Positions 41,601-49,466 of a DNA stretch of 54,309 bases are shown here, piece by piece. Under the pieces are notes generated by a model. That model was not told where the DNA came from, did not search any database, and was given only the letters and a program-made list of their open reading frames with translations. Made by a program: the position numbers and the translations under genes. The DNA lies in assembly GCA_018606725.1 (NCBI GenBank), contig JAGYID010000005.1, positions 1 to 54,309 of the forward strand, in the 5' to 3' direction. Source of the stretch: Acidobacteriota bacterium. Its GTDB lineage: Bacteria > Acidobacteriota > Polarisedimenticolia > Gp22-AA2. Numbering within the stretch: the first letter of the stretch is position 1; every line of letters starts with the position of its first letter.

Positions 41601-41943
41601 TCCAGAAGGTGAGCCGCTTCGGCACGCCCCCCTCGGCGGGGATGACGTAGACGTCGCGGTTGCCATCGTACTGACCGGTGAACGCAATCCATCGGGAGTC
41701 CGGGGAGTAGCGCGGCATGATTTCCAGCCCCGCATCCGAGGTGAGGCGCCGGGCCGTCCCGCCCTGGCGCGGCACCGTCCATATGTCGCCGGCAAAGGTG
41801 AAGGCGATCGAGTCGCGGGACAGCGTCGGGAACTGCAGCAGCCGCGTCGCCGCGTCATCGGCCGGGGCGGCGGCGAACGCGCTCAGGGACAGGACGGCGA
41901 TGGCGGTCAGCGGGACGGATCGACGGAACGGCGCGCGGCGCAT
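38635..41943 (-). CDS. Tricorn-type serine protease (S41), exported
   Basis: Protein of 1102 residues with a signal peptide ending near SAFAAAPADD. Residues 35-560 form PD40/TolB-like propeller blades (YSPDSRWIAF, SPDGKRALFV, SPDGRSIAWL). A PDZ-like segment and the S41 catalytic core follow. Candidate catalytic residues are the His in LSAGHAYVGG, the Ser in NHYSASDGD, and a Glu after RTWGGVVG. Tricorn proteases trim peptides; this one would act in the periplasm, unlike the archaeal cytosolic enzyme. The ATG at 41943 has GAGGAG upstream and a good promoter at 41974-42002. Confidence 0.93.
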   Translation of the reverse strand: MRRAPFRRSVPLTAIAVLSLSAFAAAPADDAATRLLQFPTLSRDSIAFTFAGDIWTVPRQGGTARRLTSDAGLEIMPRYSPDSRWIAFTGQYDGNRDVYVIPAEGGVPKRLTFWTDTGQPSERAGPNNMVIGWTPDGTRILFRSRHQAWEDRSGRLFTIGLDGGLPEALPMPEGGLAAFSPDGRKLVYNRIWRNFRTWKRYRGGMTQNLWIYDIPGNALEKLTENDNISTEPIWIGDRIYFDSDRDKVCNLFSVDPLTKSVAKLTDHRDYDVRWASGGPGGIVYENGGAIYLYDLAAGKSARVEIRVPSERLAARPGQIPLAEAITEFGLSPDGKRALFVARGEILTVPAEKGNTRNLTNTSGAHERGAAWSPDGRSIAWLSDQTGEDEIWIGPQDRSAPARRLTADGHGWRFPPVWSPDSRSLAFADKDLRLFVVDIASGRVTQADRAKEAEIRDYAWSPDGRWLAYTKQDPQQMRQVYLYSLDKGTVTRVTSEMTDNGSPVFDPDGRYLYFLSDRDLNASIGAFDLSYVYNNTTRIYALTLRADLPSPFAPESDEVTIGGEEKEKKTGAAGKEAPKGLAPIRIDLDGIEARIAVFPIEPGTLSHLSATRTAVYYVADPSPTLNEGGDEEPKSVLHAFNLDDRKDAALIADIGEYELSADGGKAIYAAGKQYGIIDAKPGAAPVKVGEGALKLDGMSMDLDPPAEWRQIFDEAWRLERDFFYVPNMHGVDWPAMKRKYGALLPDVAHRSALTYLIGELIGELSAGHAYVGGGDMPKAKTVPIALLGADYALDPKSGRTRIARVLQGQNWVEARRSPLTEPGIGVPEGSFILAIDGIDLRPPRTPDQLLENRTGGTVTLTVSNRPDEAGARRVTVRPLADEGGLRYFDRIETNRLKVDRATGGTVGYVHIPDMGGEGLNEFVRQYYPQIRKQGLIIDVRNNGGGFVSEMILERLRRVLAGLGNSRNGGISTYPSQAFYGPMVCLINHYSASDGDVFAYFFRKYGLGPLIGTRTWGGVVGIRGYSPLVDGGYVTRPEFGTYGLEGRWIIEGHGVDPDIEVDNRDDLVVKGRDPQLEKGIEVVMEAIRGNPKALPPVPPPPVKN

Positions 41944-41973
41944 GCAGGGCTCCTCAGCTGTCGGTGCGCCGCG

Positions 41974-42002
41974 TTTCTACCCGCTGCGCGCCGCCGCGTC
42001 AA
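41974..42002 (-). promoter_or_regulatory. Sigma70-type promoter for the tricorn protease gene
   Basis: On the minus strand, TTGACG (42002-41997), 17-base spacer, TAGAAA (41979-41974). Transcription would start near 41967, about 24 bases before the ATG. The -35 hexamer includes the TGA stop of the upstream lsrF gene. Confidence 0.6.
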
Positions 42003-42892
42003 GTCCGGGGGCCGGGGCGTTTCTTCAACGACACATAGAGTTCGTGCGCCTCGCGCGGCTTCATCTTTTCGTGCACGACTTTCCGGACCGCCTGCAGCAT
42101 GGCGATCGGCGCGTCCGATTGAAAGATGTTCCGCCCCATGTCGACGCCGGCGGCCCCCTGGTCGATGGCGTTGTACGCCATCGTCAGGGCGTCGAGCTCG
42201 GGCTGTTTCTTGCCGCCCGCCATGATGATCGGCACCGGGCAGGAGGCGACGACGGTGTCGAAGCCCTCGGCGATGTAATAGGTCTTGACGAACTGCGCGC
42301 CAAGCTCGGCGCACACCCGGCAGGCGAGGCGGAAGTACTTGGCGTCGCGCACCATGTCCTTGCCGACCGCGGTGACGGCGAGCACCGGCACGCCGTGGCG
42401 CAGGCCGGCGTCGACCAGGCGGGTCATGTTGTGAACCGAGGCGGTCTCGCCCTCGCCGCCGACGAACACCTGCACCGCCAGCGCCGCCACGTTGAGCCGG
42501 CAGGCGTCCTCGATGTCGACCGCGATCTCCTCGTTGGAGAGCTCCTTGAGGACGGTCGGGCCGCCGCTGGCGCGCAGCACCACGCCGCGCCCGAAGGCCG
42601 GCGGGATGCTGGTGCGCAGGATGCCGCGGGTCACCATGAGGGCGTCGCAGTGCGGCAGGAGCGGCACGATGTTGACATCGACCCGCTCCAGCCCGGTGGT
42701 CGGGCCCTGGAAGTAGCCGTGGTCGATCGCCAGCATGACGGTGTGGCCCGAACCGGGATCGAAGATCCGCGCGAAGCGGTTCTGCATCCCCCAATCGAGG
42801 GCCCCGGCCCCCTTCAGGAAGAACGGCCGGTTCTGCGCCGGGATGTCGAGATGGAAGTCCTTCGCGTCCTTGCCGTGATCCGCCTCGGGCAT
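41999..42892 (-). CDS. lsrF: LsrF-like thiolase/aldolase
   Basis: Protein of 297 residues that follows Escherichia coli LsrF closely along its length. Shared strings include [40 protein letters not shown] and [12 protein letters not shown]. The Schiff-base Lys203 is in [10 protein letters not shown], the same number as in LsrF. LsrF ends autoinducer-2 breakdown, splitting 3-hydroxy-5-phosphonooxypentane-2,4-dione with CoA to give DHAP and acetyl-CoA. No lsrACDB, lsrK or lsrR gene lies in the window. A class I aldolase with another substrate is possible. The ATG at 42892 has AAAGGAG upstream. It lies 66 bases after the Rrf2 gene. Confidence 0.88.
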   Translation of the reverse strand: MPEADHGKDAKDFHLDIPAQNRPFFLKGAGALDWGMQNRFARIFDPGSGHTVMLAIDHGYFQGPTTGLERVDVNIVPLLPHCDALMVTRGILRTSIPPAFGRGVVLRASGGPTVLKELSNEEIAVDIEDACRLNVAALAVQVFVGGEGETASVHNMTRLVDAGLRHGVPVLAVTAVGKDMVRDAKYFRLACRVCAELGAQFVKTYYIAEGFDTVVASCPVPIIMAGGKKQPELDALTMAYNAIDQGAAGVDMGRNIFQSDAPIAMLQAVRKVVHEKMKPREAHELYVSLKKRPGPRT

Positions 42893-42934
42893 GATGCCTG
42901 GCTCCTTTCGACTGCAGTGCCGGTGAGGTCCCTG

Positions 42935-42962
42935 TGTATCACCGCAGCGGCGCGGTTTTCAA
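42935..42962 (-). promoter_or_regulatory. Possible promoter for lsrF
   Basis: On the minus strand, TTGAAA (42962-42957), 16-base spacer, GATACA (42940-42935). The -35 contains the TGA stop codon of the Rrf2 gene. The -10 is a modest match. It would give a leader of about 35 bases. Confidence 0.4.
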
Positions 42963-43396
42963 GTGGCGACGCGGCGCCGGCGGGCGGCGCTCCGCCCGCC
43001 GGGCGCCAGGTCGAGGAGCGTCGTGCGCCGCGACCAGGCGTGGAACGCACCGCTGAGACCGGACCACGAGTCGTGCAGGGGGCACGGATCGCGGCGGTCG
43101 CAGCGGCCGTCGCCGAACACGCACAGGTCGCGCTCGAGGGAGCCGCCGGCCGCCTCCAGGACCTCGCTGAGGCGGGTGGCGCGCAACGGCCGTGCCAGCC
43201 GGTAGCCGCCGCCGTGTCCCTTGATCGCGTGCAGCAGACGGCGCGCCGTCAACCGGCGCATGATCTTGGACAAATAGGCCGGCGGCACCCCGGTCGCCCG
43301 CGACAGGTCGCGGGCCCGCACCCGGCTGCCGGCGGGCAGCGCCGCCAGGTGCATCAGCGCCCGCAGCGCGTACTGGGCGGTCTGGTTGACGTGCAT
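42959..43396 (-). CDS. Rrf2-family transcriptional regulator with Fe-S ligands
   Basis: Protein of 145 residues. The winged-helix N-terminus has QTAQYALRALMHLA and GVPPAYLSKIMRRL, the usual Rrf2 pattern. Three Cys and a His near 92-108 (CVFGDGRCDRRDPCPLHD) match the IscR/NsrR-type cluster site, so it may sense Fe-S status, oxygen or nitric oxide. The ATG at 43396 has no ribosome site, but TACGAT ends six bases upstream; the mRNA could be leaderless. It diverges from the corrinoid gene and is the likely regulator of one or both directions. The C-terminus is Arg-rich. Confidence 0.88.
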   Translation of the reverse strand: MHVNQTAQYALRALMHLAALPAGSRVRARDLSRATGVPPAYLSKIMRRLTARRLLHAIKGHGGGYRLARPLRATRLSEVLEAAGGSLERDLCVFGDGRCDRRDPCPLHDSWSGLSGAFHAWSRRTTLLDLAPGGRSAARRRRVAT

Positions 43397-43439
43397 GGTG
43401 GAATCGTAGCACGTCGCCGTGCGCCGCGCGGGCGCGGCC

Positions 43440-43469
43440 TTGACCGTCCTCGGAGGGCGCCCGTAAGAT
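43440..43469 (+). promoter_or_regulatory. Sigma70-type promoter for the corrinoid operon
   Basis: TTGACC (43440-43445), 18-base spacer, TAAGAT (43464-43469). The start would be near 43476, about 29 bases before the ATG at 43505. It lies in the divergent gap with the Rrf2 regulator gene. Confidence 0.5.
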
Positions 43470-43504
43470 AGCGGATGCACTGGTCTCTTGAGAGGGGAGG
43501 GACG

Positions 43505-44182
43505 ATGGATGGGGCGGCGCTGTACGGCGCGATCCGCGCCGCGGTGGTCGAGGGTGATGCCGAGCGGGCGGGGGCGCTGGCCGGCGAGGCGCTCCGGGCC
43601 GGGCTGGATCCGCTGGAGATCCTCGACCGCGGCTTCACCTCGAGCCTGCGTCACGTCGGCTCCTGCTGGGAGAAGGGCGAGCTCTACCTCCCCGAGATGA
43701 TGCTGGCGGCCGAGGCGGTGAAGGCGGGGCTCGCGGTCCTGAAGCCGCGCCTGAGCGCCGCCGGCGCCTCGAAGGCGGGCGGCGCGGCGCCGCTGGTGTG
43801 CGTCATGGGCACCGTCGCGGGGGACATTCACGACATCGGCAAGAACATCGTCGGCACGCTGCTCGAGGCGATCGGCGTCCGGGTCGTCGACCTGGGCACC
43901 GACGTCGAGGCGTCGCGGTTCGTCGGTGCGGTACGCGAGCACGGCGCGAACCTGGTGGGGATGTCGGCGCTGCTCACCAGCACCATGCCGGCGATGCGGC
44001 AGGTCGTCGAGGCGCTCGAGGCGGCCGGTCTGCGCCGGGGCGTGCGGATCGCCGTCGGCGGCGCGCCGGTCACCAAGGCGTTCGCGCAGGAGATCGGCGC
44101 CGACGGGACGGCGGCGGACGGCATGGGGGCGCTGCGGCTGTTCCAGTCGCTGGCGGCGAAGGAGGTGCCCGGTGCGGTTTGA
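43505..44182 (+). CDS. Corrinoid (B12-binding) methyl-carrier protein
   Basis: Protein of 225 residues of the MtbC/MttC/MetH-domain type. A helical N-cap (about 1-90, with GELYLPEMMLAAEAVK) precedes the Rossmann B12 domain. That domain carries GDIHDIGKNIV, whose His is the lower cobalt ligand, and SALLTSTM and GGAPVT. It carries a methyl group between a substrate-specific methyltransferase and a second enzyme. The ATG at 43505 has GGGAGGG upstream. Its stop overlaps the next gene by 11 bases, and that gene encodes the likely methyl donor enzyme. Cytosolic. No corrinoid activase is seen in the window. Confidence 0.92.
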   Translation: MDGAALYGAIRAAVVEGDAERAGALAGEALRAGLDPLEILDRGFTSSLRHVGSCWEKGELYLPEMMLAAEAVKAGLAVLKPRLSAAGASKAGGAAPLVCVMGTVAGDIHDIGKNIVGTLLEAIGVRVVDLGTDVEASRFVGAVREHGANLVGMSALLTSTMPAMRQVVEALEAAGLRRGVRIAVGGAPVTKAFAQEIGADGTAADGMGALRLFQSLAAKEVPGAV

Positions 44183-45575
44183 GGCGCTGACCGGACAGGA
44201 GACGAAAACGGTCCATCGGGCGGCGCTCCAGATCCTCGAGGAGGTCGGATTGCACCTCCCGCCGGCCTCGACCCTGGCGGGACGGCTGCGCGAGGCGGGA
44301 TTGCAGGTGACGCCCGAGGGGCGCCTGCACCTGCCGGCGTCCTTCATCGAGGCGGCGCTCGCGAAGGCGCCCCGCGTGGTGCGGCTGGGCGGCCGCGACG
44401 GCCGGGAGACCGCCGTCCTCGACGGCCGGCGCACCTTCATCACCACCGACGGGTGCGGCGCCTGGACGATCGATCCGGAATCAGGGGAACGGCGCGCCTC
44501 GACCCTCGACGATGTCGCCAGGAGCGCCCGGCTGACTGATGCGCTCGAGCACTACCAGGTCTACTGGATGATGGTGAGCGCCGGCGACGCGCCGCTGCCC
44601 CTGCGCACGGCGCGCGAGTACCTGACCGCGGCCCGGAACACCACCAAGCACGTGCAGATGATCGACGTGCACCGTCCGGAGGAGGCGGCCGCCATCGTGA
44701 AGATGGCACGCGCGCTGCGGGAGAGCGGCGCCGCGACGGACGCGCCGGTGTCGATGCTCAACAGCGTCGTGTCGCCGCTGCGGCTCGACCCGGGCGGCTG
44801 CGAGGCCGCCCTGGCGTTTGCGGCCGCCGGCCTGCCGGTGGCCGCCTGCAGCATGCCGATCGCCAGCGTCACTGCGCCGGCCACGGCGCCCGGCTCGCTG
44901 CTGATGTCGCACGCCGAAATCATCGGCTTCACCGCCCTGGTCCAGACGCTCTACCCGGGGGCGCCGGTCATCTACACCGGCTTCCCGGCCTTCGCCGACG
45001 CGCGCACCGGCATCACCAACTACCGCGACCCGCGGCGCTGGTGGGCCGCCGCGGCGGCGACCCAGATGGGACAGAGCGTCCGCCTGCCGGTGTTCACCTC
45101 GGGAGAGCTGGCCTCGCTGCTGGAGCATCCGGACATGCTGTGCTTCGGGGGACTGCTCGAGGTGTCGACCGTCCTGTCTTTCGAGCAGCTGGTCATCGAC
45201 CACGAGATCGTGCGCGACATGCTGCTGTCGGCCGCGCCGCAGCCGGTCGACGACGAGACGCTGGGGGTCGACGCCGTCCGCGAGGTGGGGCCGGGCGGTC
45301 ACTTCCTGTCGCGCCGGCACACCCTGCGCCACATCCGCGAGTTCGTGGTGCCGAAGTTCTCGGAGCCGGCGCGCCCGGTCGAGCGGGCGGAGCAGGATGC
45401 CGCGCGCGGCAGCCCGGGGGACGCGGCGCGCCGCGAGGCGCTCCGCCTGATCGCCACGCACGCCGTCCCGCCGATCGACGCGCGCGCCGCCGCCGCGATG
45501 GAGCGTGTCGCGGACGGCCCGGAGCCCGCCCGGCCCGAGACCCGGGCTAGAAGTTCACCACCAGCGAAGTCGTGA
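44172..45575 (+). CDS. MttB-family methyltransferase without pyrrolysine
   Basis: Protein of 467 residues of the trimethylamine methyltransferase (MttB) family. Marks include TDGCGAWTID, SMLNSVVSPLRLD, YTGFPAFADARTG and the HFLSRRHT...REF end region. There is no in-frame TAG where true MttB places pyrrolysine, so it belongs with the non-pyrrolysine branch. Characterised members of that branch (MtgB, MtpB, MtcB) demethylate quaternary amines such as glycine betaine, proline betaine or carnitine. The GTG at 44172 has GGAGG six bases upstream. The actual substrate is not readable. The C-terminal Ala/Arg-rich tail overlaps the convergent DUF481 gene by 29 bases. Confidence 0.88.
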   Translation: MRFEALTGQETKTVHRAALQILEEVGLHLPPASTLAGRLREAGLQVTPEGRLHLPASFIEAALAKAPRVVRLGGRDGRETAVLDGRRTFITTDGCGAWTIDPESGERRASTLDDVARSARLTDALEHYQVYWMMVSAGDAPLPLRTAREYLTAARNTTKHVQMIDVHRPEEAAAIVKMARALRESGAATDAPVSMLNSVVSPLRLDPGGCEAALAFAAAGLPVAACSMPIASVTAPATAPGSLLMSHAEIIGFTALVQTLYPGAPVIYTGFPAFADARTGITNYRDPRRWWAAAAATQMGQSVRLPVFTSGELASLLEHPDMLCFGGLLEVSTVLSFEQLVIDHEIVRDMLLSAAPQPVDDETLGVDAVREVGPGGHFLSRRHTLRHIREFVVPKFSEPARPVERAEQDAARGSPGDAARREALRLIATHAVPPIDARAAAAMERVADGPEPARPETRARSSPPAKS

Positions 45576-46467
45576 AGATCGAATCGAACTTCTCCAGCGG
45601 GACGAGCGTCGTGCCCAGCGCGATCGCCAGCGGCTGGCTCGGATAGATGTCGTAGACGGTGATCGCCTCGAGCGATGGCGAGTTGTCGTACAGCCACTGC
45701 AGGCTGGCCTTCAGGGCCAGCCGCTGGCTCATGGTCACCGCCACCCAGTTGGTCATGTTGGCCCGCCAGTCGGTGGTGTCCTTCAGGTTCTCGTTGAAGG
45801 CGGTGTCGTTCCCGAAGGTCGTGGCGGCGCCGAACTTGTGCATGAAGTTCGACGAGATCATCAGGCCGCCGAAGGTGTCCTCGACGTCCGGGTTGACGAC
45901 CACGTCGTTCTGGTTCGTGAGCGTGGCGGCGTAGCTGGTGCGGAACTTGGCCCGGTCGCTGTCCAGCCAGATGTTGCCGAGCCCCCCGCCCGCGGTGTAG
46001 CGATTCTCGATGCCGGCGAAGGTGTTGCGGTCCCAGCCGGCGCCCAGGAACCAGAAGGTCCTCTTGGAGATTGTGCGGTCGTAACGGCCGGTCAGGTAGT
46101 AGCTCTCGGCCGTCAGCGCCGTATCGCGGTCGGTGTGCTCGTCGGGGTTGGCGAGGGTCCCGGTCGCGAAGCGGGTGATGGTCGTCGACTCGCCGCGCAC
46201 CGCGCCGGCCTTCAGCTCGAACATCGACTTGTCCCGCTTGCCGGTCAGGGCGTTCTTGAAGCCGAGAGTCGAGAGCTCCGAGTTCCCCGATGTCTGCACG
46301 TAGCTGAACTCGGAGACGTCCGACCAGGTCTTCGGGGGCGGCGCCGGCGCCGCGTCCGGGTTCGGCTGGTCCTCGGCGCGGGCCGGGCCGGCGCTGACGA
46401 GCAGCAGGCCGGCGGCGACCGCCGCCGCCGGCAGGAGAGCGAGCACACTGCGGACTTGTCTGTTCAC
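45547..46467 (-). CDS. DUF481 outer-membrane beta-barrel protein
   Basis: Protein of 306 residues with a signal peptide ending near GPARAEDQ. The mature part has alternating strands and YVQTSGNSE, typical of the DUF481 (YdiY-like) family, and ends in Phe (SLVVNF) as expected for barrel insertion. Function of the family is unknown. The GTG at 46467 has GGAGGA seven bases upstream. Its end overlaps the methyltransferase gene on the other strand. Confidence 0.88.
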   Translation of the reverse strand: MNRQVRSVLALLPAAAVAAGLLLVSAGPARAEDQPNPDAAPAPPPKTWSDVSEFSYVQTSGNSELSTLGFKNALTGKRDKSMFELKAGAVRGESTTITRFATGTLANPDEHTDRDTALTAESYYLTGRYDRTISKRTFWFLGAGWDRNTFAGIENRYTAGGGLGNIWLDSDRAKFRTSYAATLTNQNDVVVNPDVEDTFGGLMISSNFMHKFGAATTFGNDTAFNENLKDTTDWRANMTNWVAVTMSQRLALKASLQWLYDNSPSLEAITVYDIYPSQPLAIALGTTLVPLEKFDSIFTTSLVVNF

Positions 46468-46528
46468 GAGGGTTCCTCCGTGTCTGATGTCGGGCGCGGA
46501 CCGGCGTTGGACCCGCGGCGCGGCGACG

Positions 46529-46948
46529 CTACACCGGGCTCTGACAATAGCGGCACTTCTTGGCCGCCGCCGGGATCTGCTCCGTGCACTGGGGGCACGA
46601 TTTCATCGCCGGACCCGGCGGGGCCGGGGCGGGTCGCATCGCGATCTTCGTGATCATGTAGATGCAGAAGGCGACGATCACGAAGTCGACGATGGTGTTG
46701 ATGAACAGGCCGTAGTTGAGGGTCGGGGCGCCGGCCTTCTTCGCCTCTTCGAGGGTGGCGTAGGATTCCGGTCCCAGGGTGACGAACAGGTTGCTGAAGT
46801 CGACCTTGCCGAGGAGCAGACCGAGCGGCGGCATCAGGATGTCATTGACCAGCGACGACACGACCTTGCCGACCGCGCCGCCGATGATGACGCCGATCGC
46901 CAGCGCCAGCGCGTTGGACTTGAGCAGGAACTCCTTGAATCCGCTCAT
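46529..46948 (-). CDS. mscL: Large-conductance mechanosensitive channel with zinc-ribbon tail
   Basis: Protein of 139 residues. The MscL core is clear: FKEFLLKSNALALAIGVIIG with the first helix, VNDILMPPLGLL, and a second helix near 82-103. MscL opens under membrane tension and releases solutes on osmotic downshift. Instead of the usual charged C-terminal helix it ends in a zinc ribbon with Cys118/121 and Cys132/135 (CPQC, CRYC). Such a ribbon in the cytoplasm could bind metal or a partner. The ATG at 46948 has a perfect AAGGAGG. Confidence 0.93.
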   Translation of the reverse strand: MSGFKEFLLKSNALALAIGVIIGGAVGKVVSSLVNDILMPPLGLLLGKVDFSNLFVTLGPESYATLEEAKKAGAPTLNYGLFINTIVDFVIVAFCIYMITKIAMRPAPAPPGPAMKSCPQCTEQIPAAAKKCRYCQSPV

Positions 46949-47034
46949 CTTGAGCCTCCTTGCGGTGAGCGAGCCGTCCGCCGAAATGCCCCGGCGGCAG
47001 CGGGCATCCCATGATTTTGTGTCGAGGGGGCCGG

Positions 47035-47063
47035 ACGATACACAACAGCCTGGTCGAGCGCAA
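47035..47063 (-). promoter_or_regulatory. Possible promoter for mscL
   Basis: On the minus strand, TTGCGC (47063-47058), 17-base spacer, TATCGT (47040-47035). It is upstream of mscL in the 218-base divergent gap with the ABC transporter operon. The spacing is ideal; the -35 is weak. No clear promoter was found for the transporter direction. Confidence 0.4.
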
Positions 47064-47166
47064 GCGCCCGACCACGCCGCCCCCGTCGAGGCCGCTCCCC
47101 GCGCGGCGGTCCCCGCTGGCCCTGTGATATCGTCCGCATCATTCGCCTTTCAAGGAGGTCCCCGGC

Positions 47167-48402
47167 ATGAGACATAACCTCGCGCGCATGACCGGCGTCA
47201 CGGCCGAAACGATCCTCGTCAACCTCGTCGTCATCGTCTCCGTTGTCTTCGTCGTCACTGCCGGCGGCGCCTGGGTCGGCTGCGGGCCGGGCGGCGCGCG
47301 GCAGGCCGGCGGCGCCGCGCCGCTGCAGCAGATCGGGCCGGGCGAGGGCGCCGTGTCGATCATCTCCTGGGCCGGCTACATCGAGCGCGGCGAGAGCGAC
47401 CCGAACTACGACTGGGTCACCGGCTTCGAGAAGGAGACCGGCTGCGCGGTCAGCGTCAAGGTGGCCGCCACCTCCGACGAGATGGTCGCGCTGATGAACG
47501 AGGGAGGCTTCGACCTGGTGACGGCGTCCGGCGACGCCAGCCTGCGGCTGGTGTCGGGAGGACGGGTGCAGCCGATCAACACGGCGCTCATCCCGTCGTG
47601 GAGCAGCATCGACCCGCGGCTGCAGAACGCCCCCTGGCACACCGTCGACGGGACGCATTACGGCGTGCCCTATCAGTGGGGATCGAATGTCCTCGCCTAC
47701 AACACGAAGGTCTTCACGACGCCGCCGAAATCGTGGGATGTCGTGTTCGAGGCGATGACGCTCCCGGACGGCAAGCCGAACAAGGGGCGGGTGCAGGCGT
47801 TCGACGGGCCGATCTACCTCGCCGACGCGGCGCTCTATCTGATGGCGCACCGGCCGGAGCTCGGGATCACCGACCCGTACGCGCTCGATCGCCCACAGTT
47901 CGAAGCGGCGATCGCGCTGTTGCGCCAGCAGCGGAAGCTGGTCGGCCGCTACTGGCACGACGCCATCGCGCAGGTGGATGATTTCGTCAACGAGGGGGTG
48001 GTGGCCAGCTCGTCGTGGCCGTTCCAGGTGAATCTTCTAAAGAGCAAGGGCGCCCCGATCGCCAGCGTCATCCCCTCGGAGGGCGCCACCGGCTGGGCCG
48101 ACACGACGATGCTGCACGTCGGCGCGCCGCACCCGAACTGCGCCTACCGATGGATGGAGCACTCGCTGTCGCCCAGGCTTCAGGGCGACCTCGCCGCCTG
48201 GTTCGGGTCGGTGCCGGCGGTGCCGGCGGCCTGCGACGGGAACGCGCTCCTCGGCGCGCAGGGGTGCGCCACCAACGGTGCCGGCAACTTCGATCGGATC
48301 CGGTTCTGGCGGACTCCGGTCGCCCGCTGCGGCGAAGGGCGCGACTGCGTGCCGTACCACGAGTGGGTGACCAGCACCATCGCGGTCATCGGCGGCCGCT
48401 GA
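47167..48402 (+). CDS. potD: PotD-type periplasmic solute-binding protein
   Basis: Protein of 411 residues of the spermidine/putrescine-binding family. A long hydrophobic N-terminus with a possible lipobox Cys39 (WVGCG) suggests it is exported or lipid-anchored. The binding-lobe marks are [35 protein letters not shown] and [11 protein letters not shown]. The N-terminal substrate motif is a little unlike classic PotD, so polyamine specificity is probable but not certain. The ATG at 47167 has AAGGAGGT upstream. It starts an operon with ATPase, two permeases, a decahaem cytochrome and a beta-barrel. Confidence 0.87.
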   Translation: MRHNLARMTGVTAETILVNLVVIVSVVFVVTAGGAWVGCGPGGARQAGGAAPLQQIGPGEGAVSIISWAGYIERGESDPNYDWVTGFEKETGCAVSVKVAATSDEMVALMNEGGFDLVTASGDASLRLVSGGRVQPINTALIPSWSSIDPRLQNAPWHTVDGTHYGVPYQWGSNVLAYNTKVFTTPPKSWDVVFEAMTLPDGKPNKGRVQAFDGPIYLADAALYLMAHRPELGITDPYALDRPQFEAAIALLRQQRKLVGRYWHDAIAQVDDFVNEGVVASSSWPFQVNLLKSKGAPIASVIPSEGATGWADTTMLHVGAPHPNCAYRWMEHSLSPRLQGDLAAWFGSVPAVPAACDGNALLGAQGCATNGAGNFDRIRFWRTPVARCGEGRDCVPYHEWVTSTIAVIGGR

Positions 48403-48425
48403 GCGCCGCGACGCGGGCGGGGGAG

Positions 48426-49466
48426 ATGGCAGGGGAGCGGGCCCCGGTCGTGCGGTTCATCGGGGTCAGCCGGCACTTCGGTTCGCTGCGGGCCGTCGAC
48501 GACGTCAGCCTCGACATCGCCGACGGCGAATTCTTCTCGATGCTCGGGCCGTCCGGCTCGGGCAAGACGACCTGCCTGCGGCTGATCGCCGGCTTCGACC
48601 GGCCGACCTCCGGCCGCATCCTGCTGCACGGCCTCGATGCGGAGCGCCTGCCGCCCTTCGAACGCGACGTCAACACGGTGTTCCAGGACTACGCCCTGTT
48701 TCCCCACATGACGGTGGAAGAAAACGTCGCCTATGGCCTGGCGATCCGGAACGTGCCGCGCGCCGAGCGCCGGCGACGCGCCGGCGAGATGCTGGAGCTG
48801 GTGCGCCTGCCGGAGGTCGCGTCGCGCCGCCCGGGGCAGCTGTCGGGGGGCCAGCGCCAGCGGGTCGCCCTGGCCCGGGCGCTGGTCAACCGCCCGCGCG
48901 TCCTGCTGCTGGACGAGCCGCTCGGCGCGCTCGACCTGAAGCTCCGCCAGCAGATGCAGATCGAGCTGAAGGCGATCCAGGAGCGCCTGGCGATCACCTT
49001 CGTCTACGTGACGCACGACCAGGAGGAGGCGCTGGCGATGAGCGACCGCCTCGCCGTCTTCCGGGAGGGGCGGGTCGATCAGGTCGGGACTCCGGCCGAG
49101 GTCTACGAGCGGCCGGCCACCCCGTTCGTCGCCGACTTCGTCGGCACCTCCAACCTCATCGAGGGACGCCTGGCGGAGCGTCTCGCGGGCTCGCCGGCGC
49201 CGTGCACCATCCGGCCGGAGAAGATCCGGATCGTCGCGGCGGCGGCGCCGGTCGCGGGGGGCGACGGTGCGGTGGACGGGACGATCCGCGATGTCGTCTA
49301 CCTCGGCAGCCACACGCGGTACCGGGTCGAGGTCGGCGAGGGGGTCGTGCTGGTCGTCGTCGAGCTGAACCGCGCGACCACCGCCGTCGACGCGCACGCG
49401 GCGCGCGGACGACCGGTCCGCCTGGCGTGGGCGCGCGAACACCTCCGGCCGGTGGGCGGCCGATGA
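48426..49466 (+). CDS. potA: PotA-type ABC transporter ATPase
   Basis: Protein of 346 residues, the ATP-hydrolysing subunit. Walker A is GPSGSGKTT, the signature is [15 protein letters not shown], Walker B is [11 protein letters not shown] and the switch His is in [13 protein letters not shown]-type C-terminal domain (about 270-340, [10 protein letters not shown]) follows as in PotA/FbpC. The ATG at 48426 has GGGGGAG directly upstream. Its stop overlaps the next permease start (ATGA). Confidence 0.93.
   Translation: MAGERAPVVRFIGVSRHFGSLRAVDDVSLDIADGEFFSMLGPSGSGKTTCLRLIAGFDRPTSGRILLHGLDAERLPPFERDVNTVFQDYALFPHMTVEENVAYGLAIRNVPRAERRRRAGEMLELVRLPEVASRRPGQLSGGQRQRVALARALVNRPRVLLLDEPLGALDLKLRQQMQIELKAIQERLAITFVYVTHDQEEALAMSDRLAVFREGRVDQVGTPAEVYERPATPFVADFVGTSNLIEGRLAERLAGSPAPCTIRPEKIRIVAAAAPVAGGDGAVDGTIRDVVYLGSHTRYRVEVGEGVVLVVVELNRATTAVDAHAARGRPVRLAWAREHLRPVGGR

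Noticed and set aside
38515-42225. 1236-codon open frame on the plus strand opposite the tricorn protease
   Set aside because: No recognisable domain and skewed composition; the minus-strand gene has clear propeller and S41 motifs.
43397-44446. Long minus-strand N-terminal extension of the Rrf2 gene
   Set aside because: It would run antisense through the whole corrinoid gene; Rrf2 proteins begin at the ATG at 43396.
44172-45575. Pyrrolysine (amber) codon in the MttB-family gene
   Set aside because: The frame reads through without any TAG, and no pyl genes are seen.
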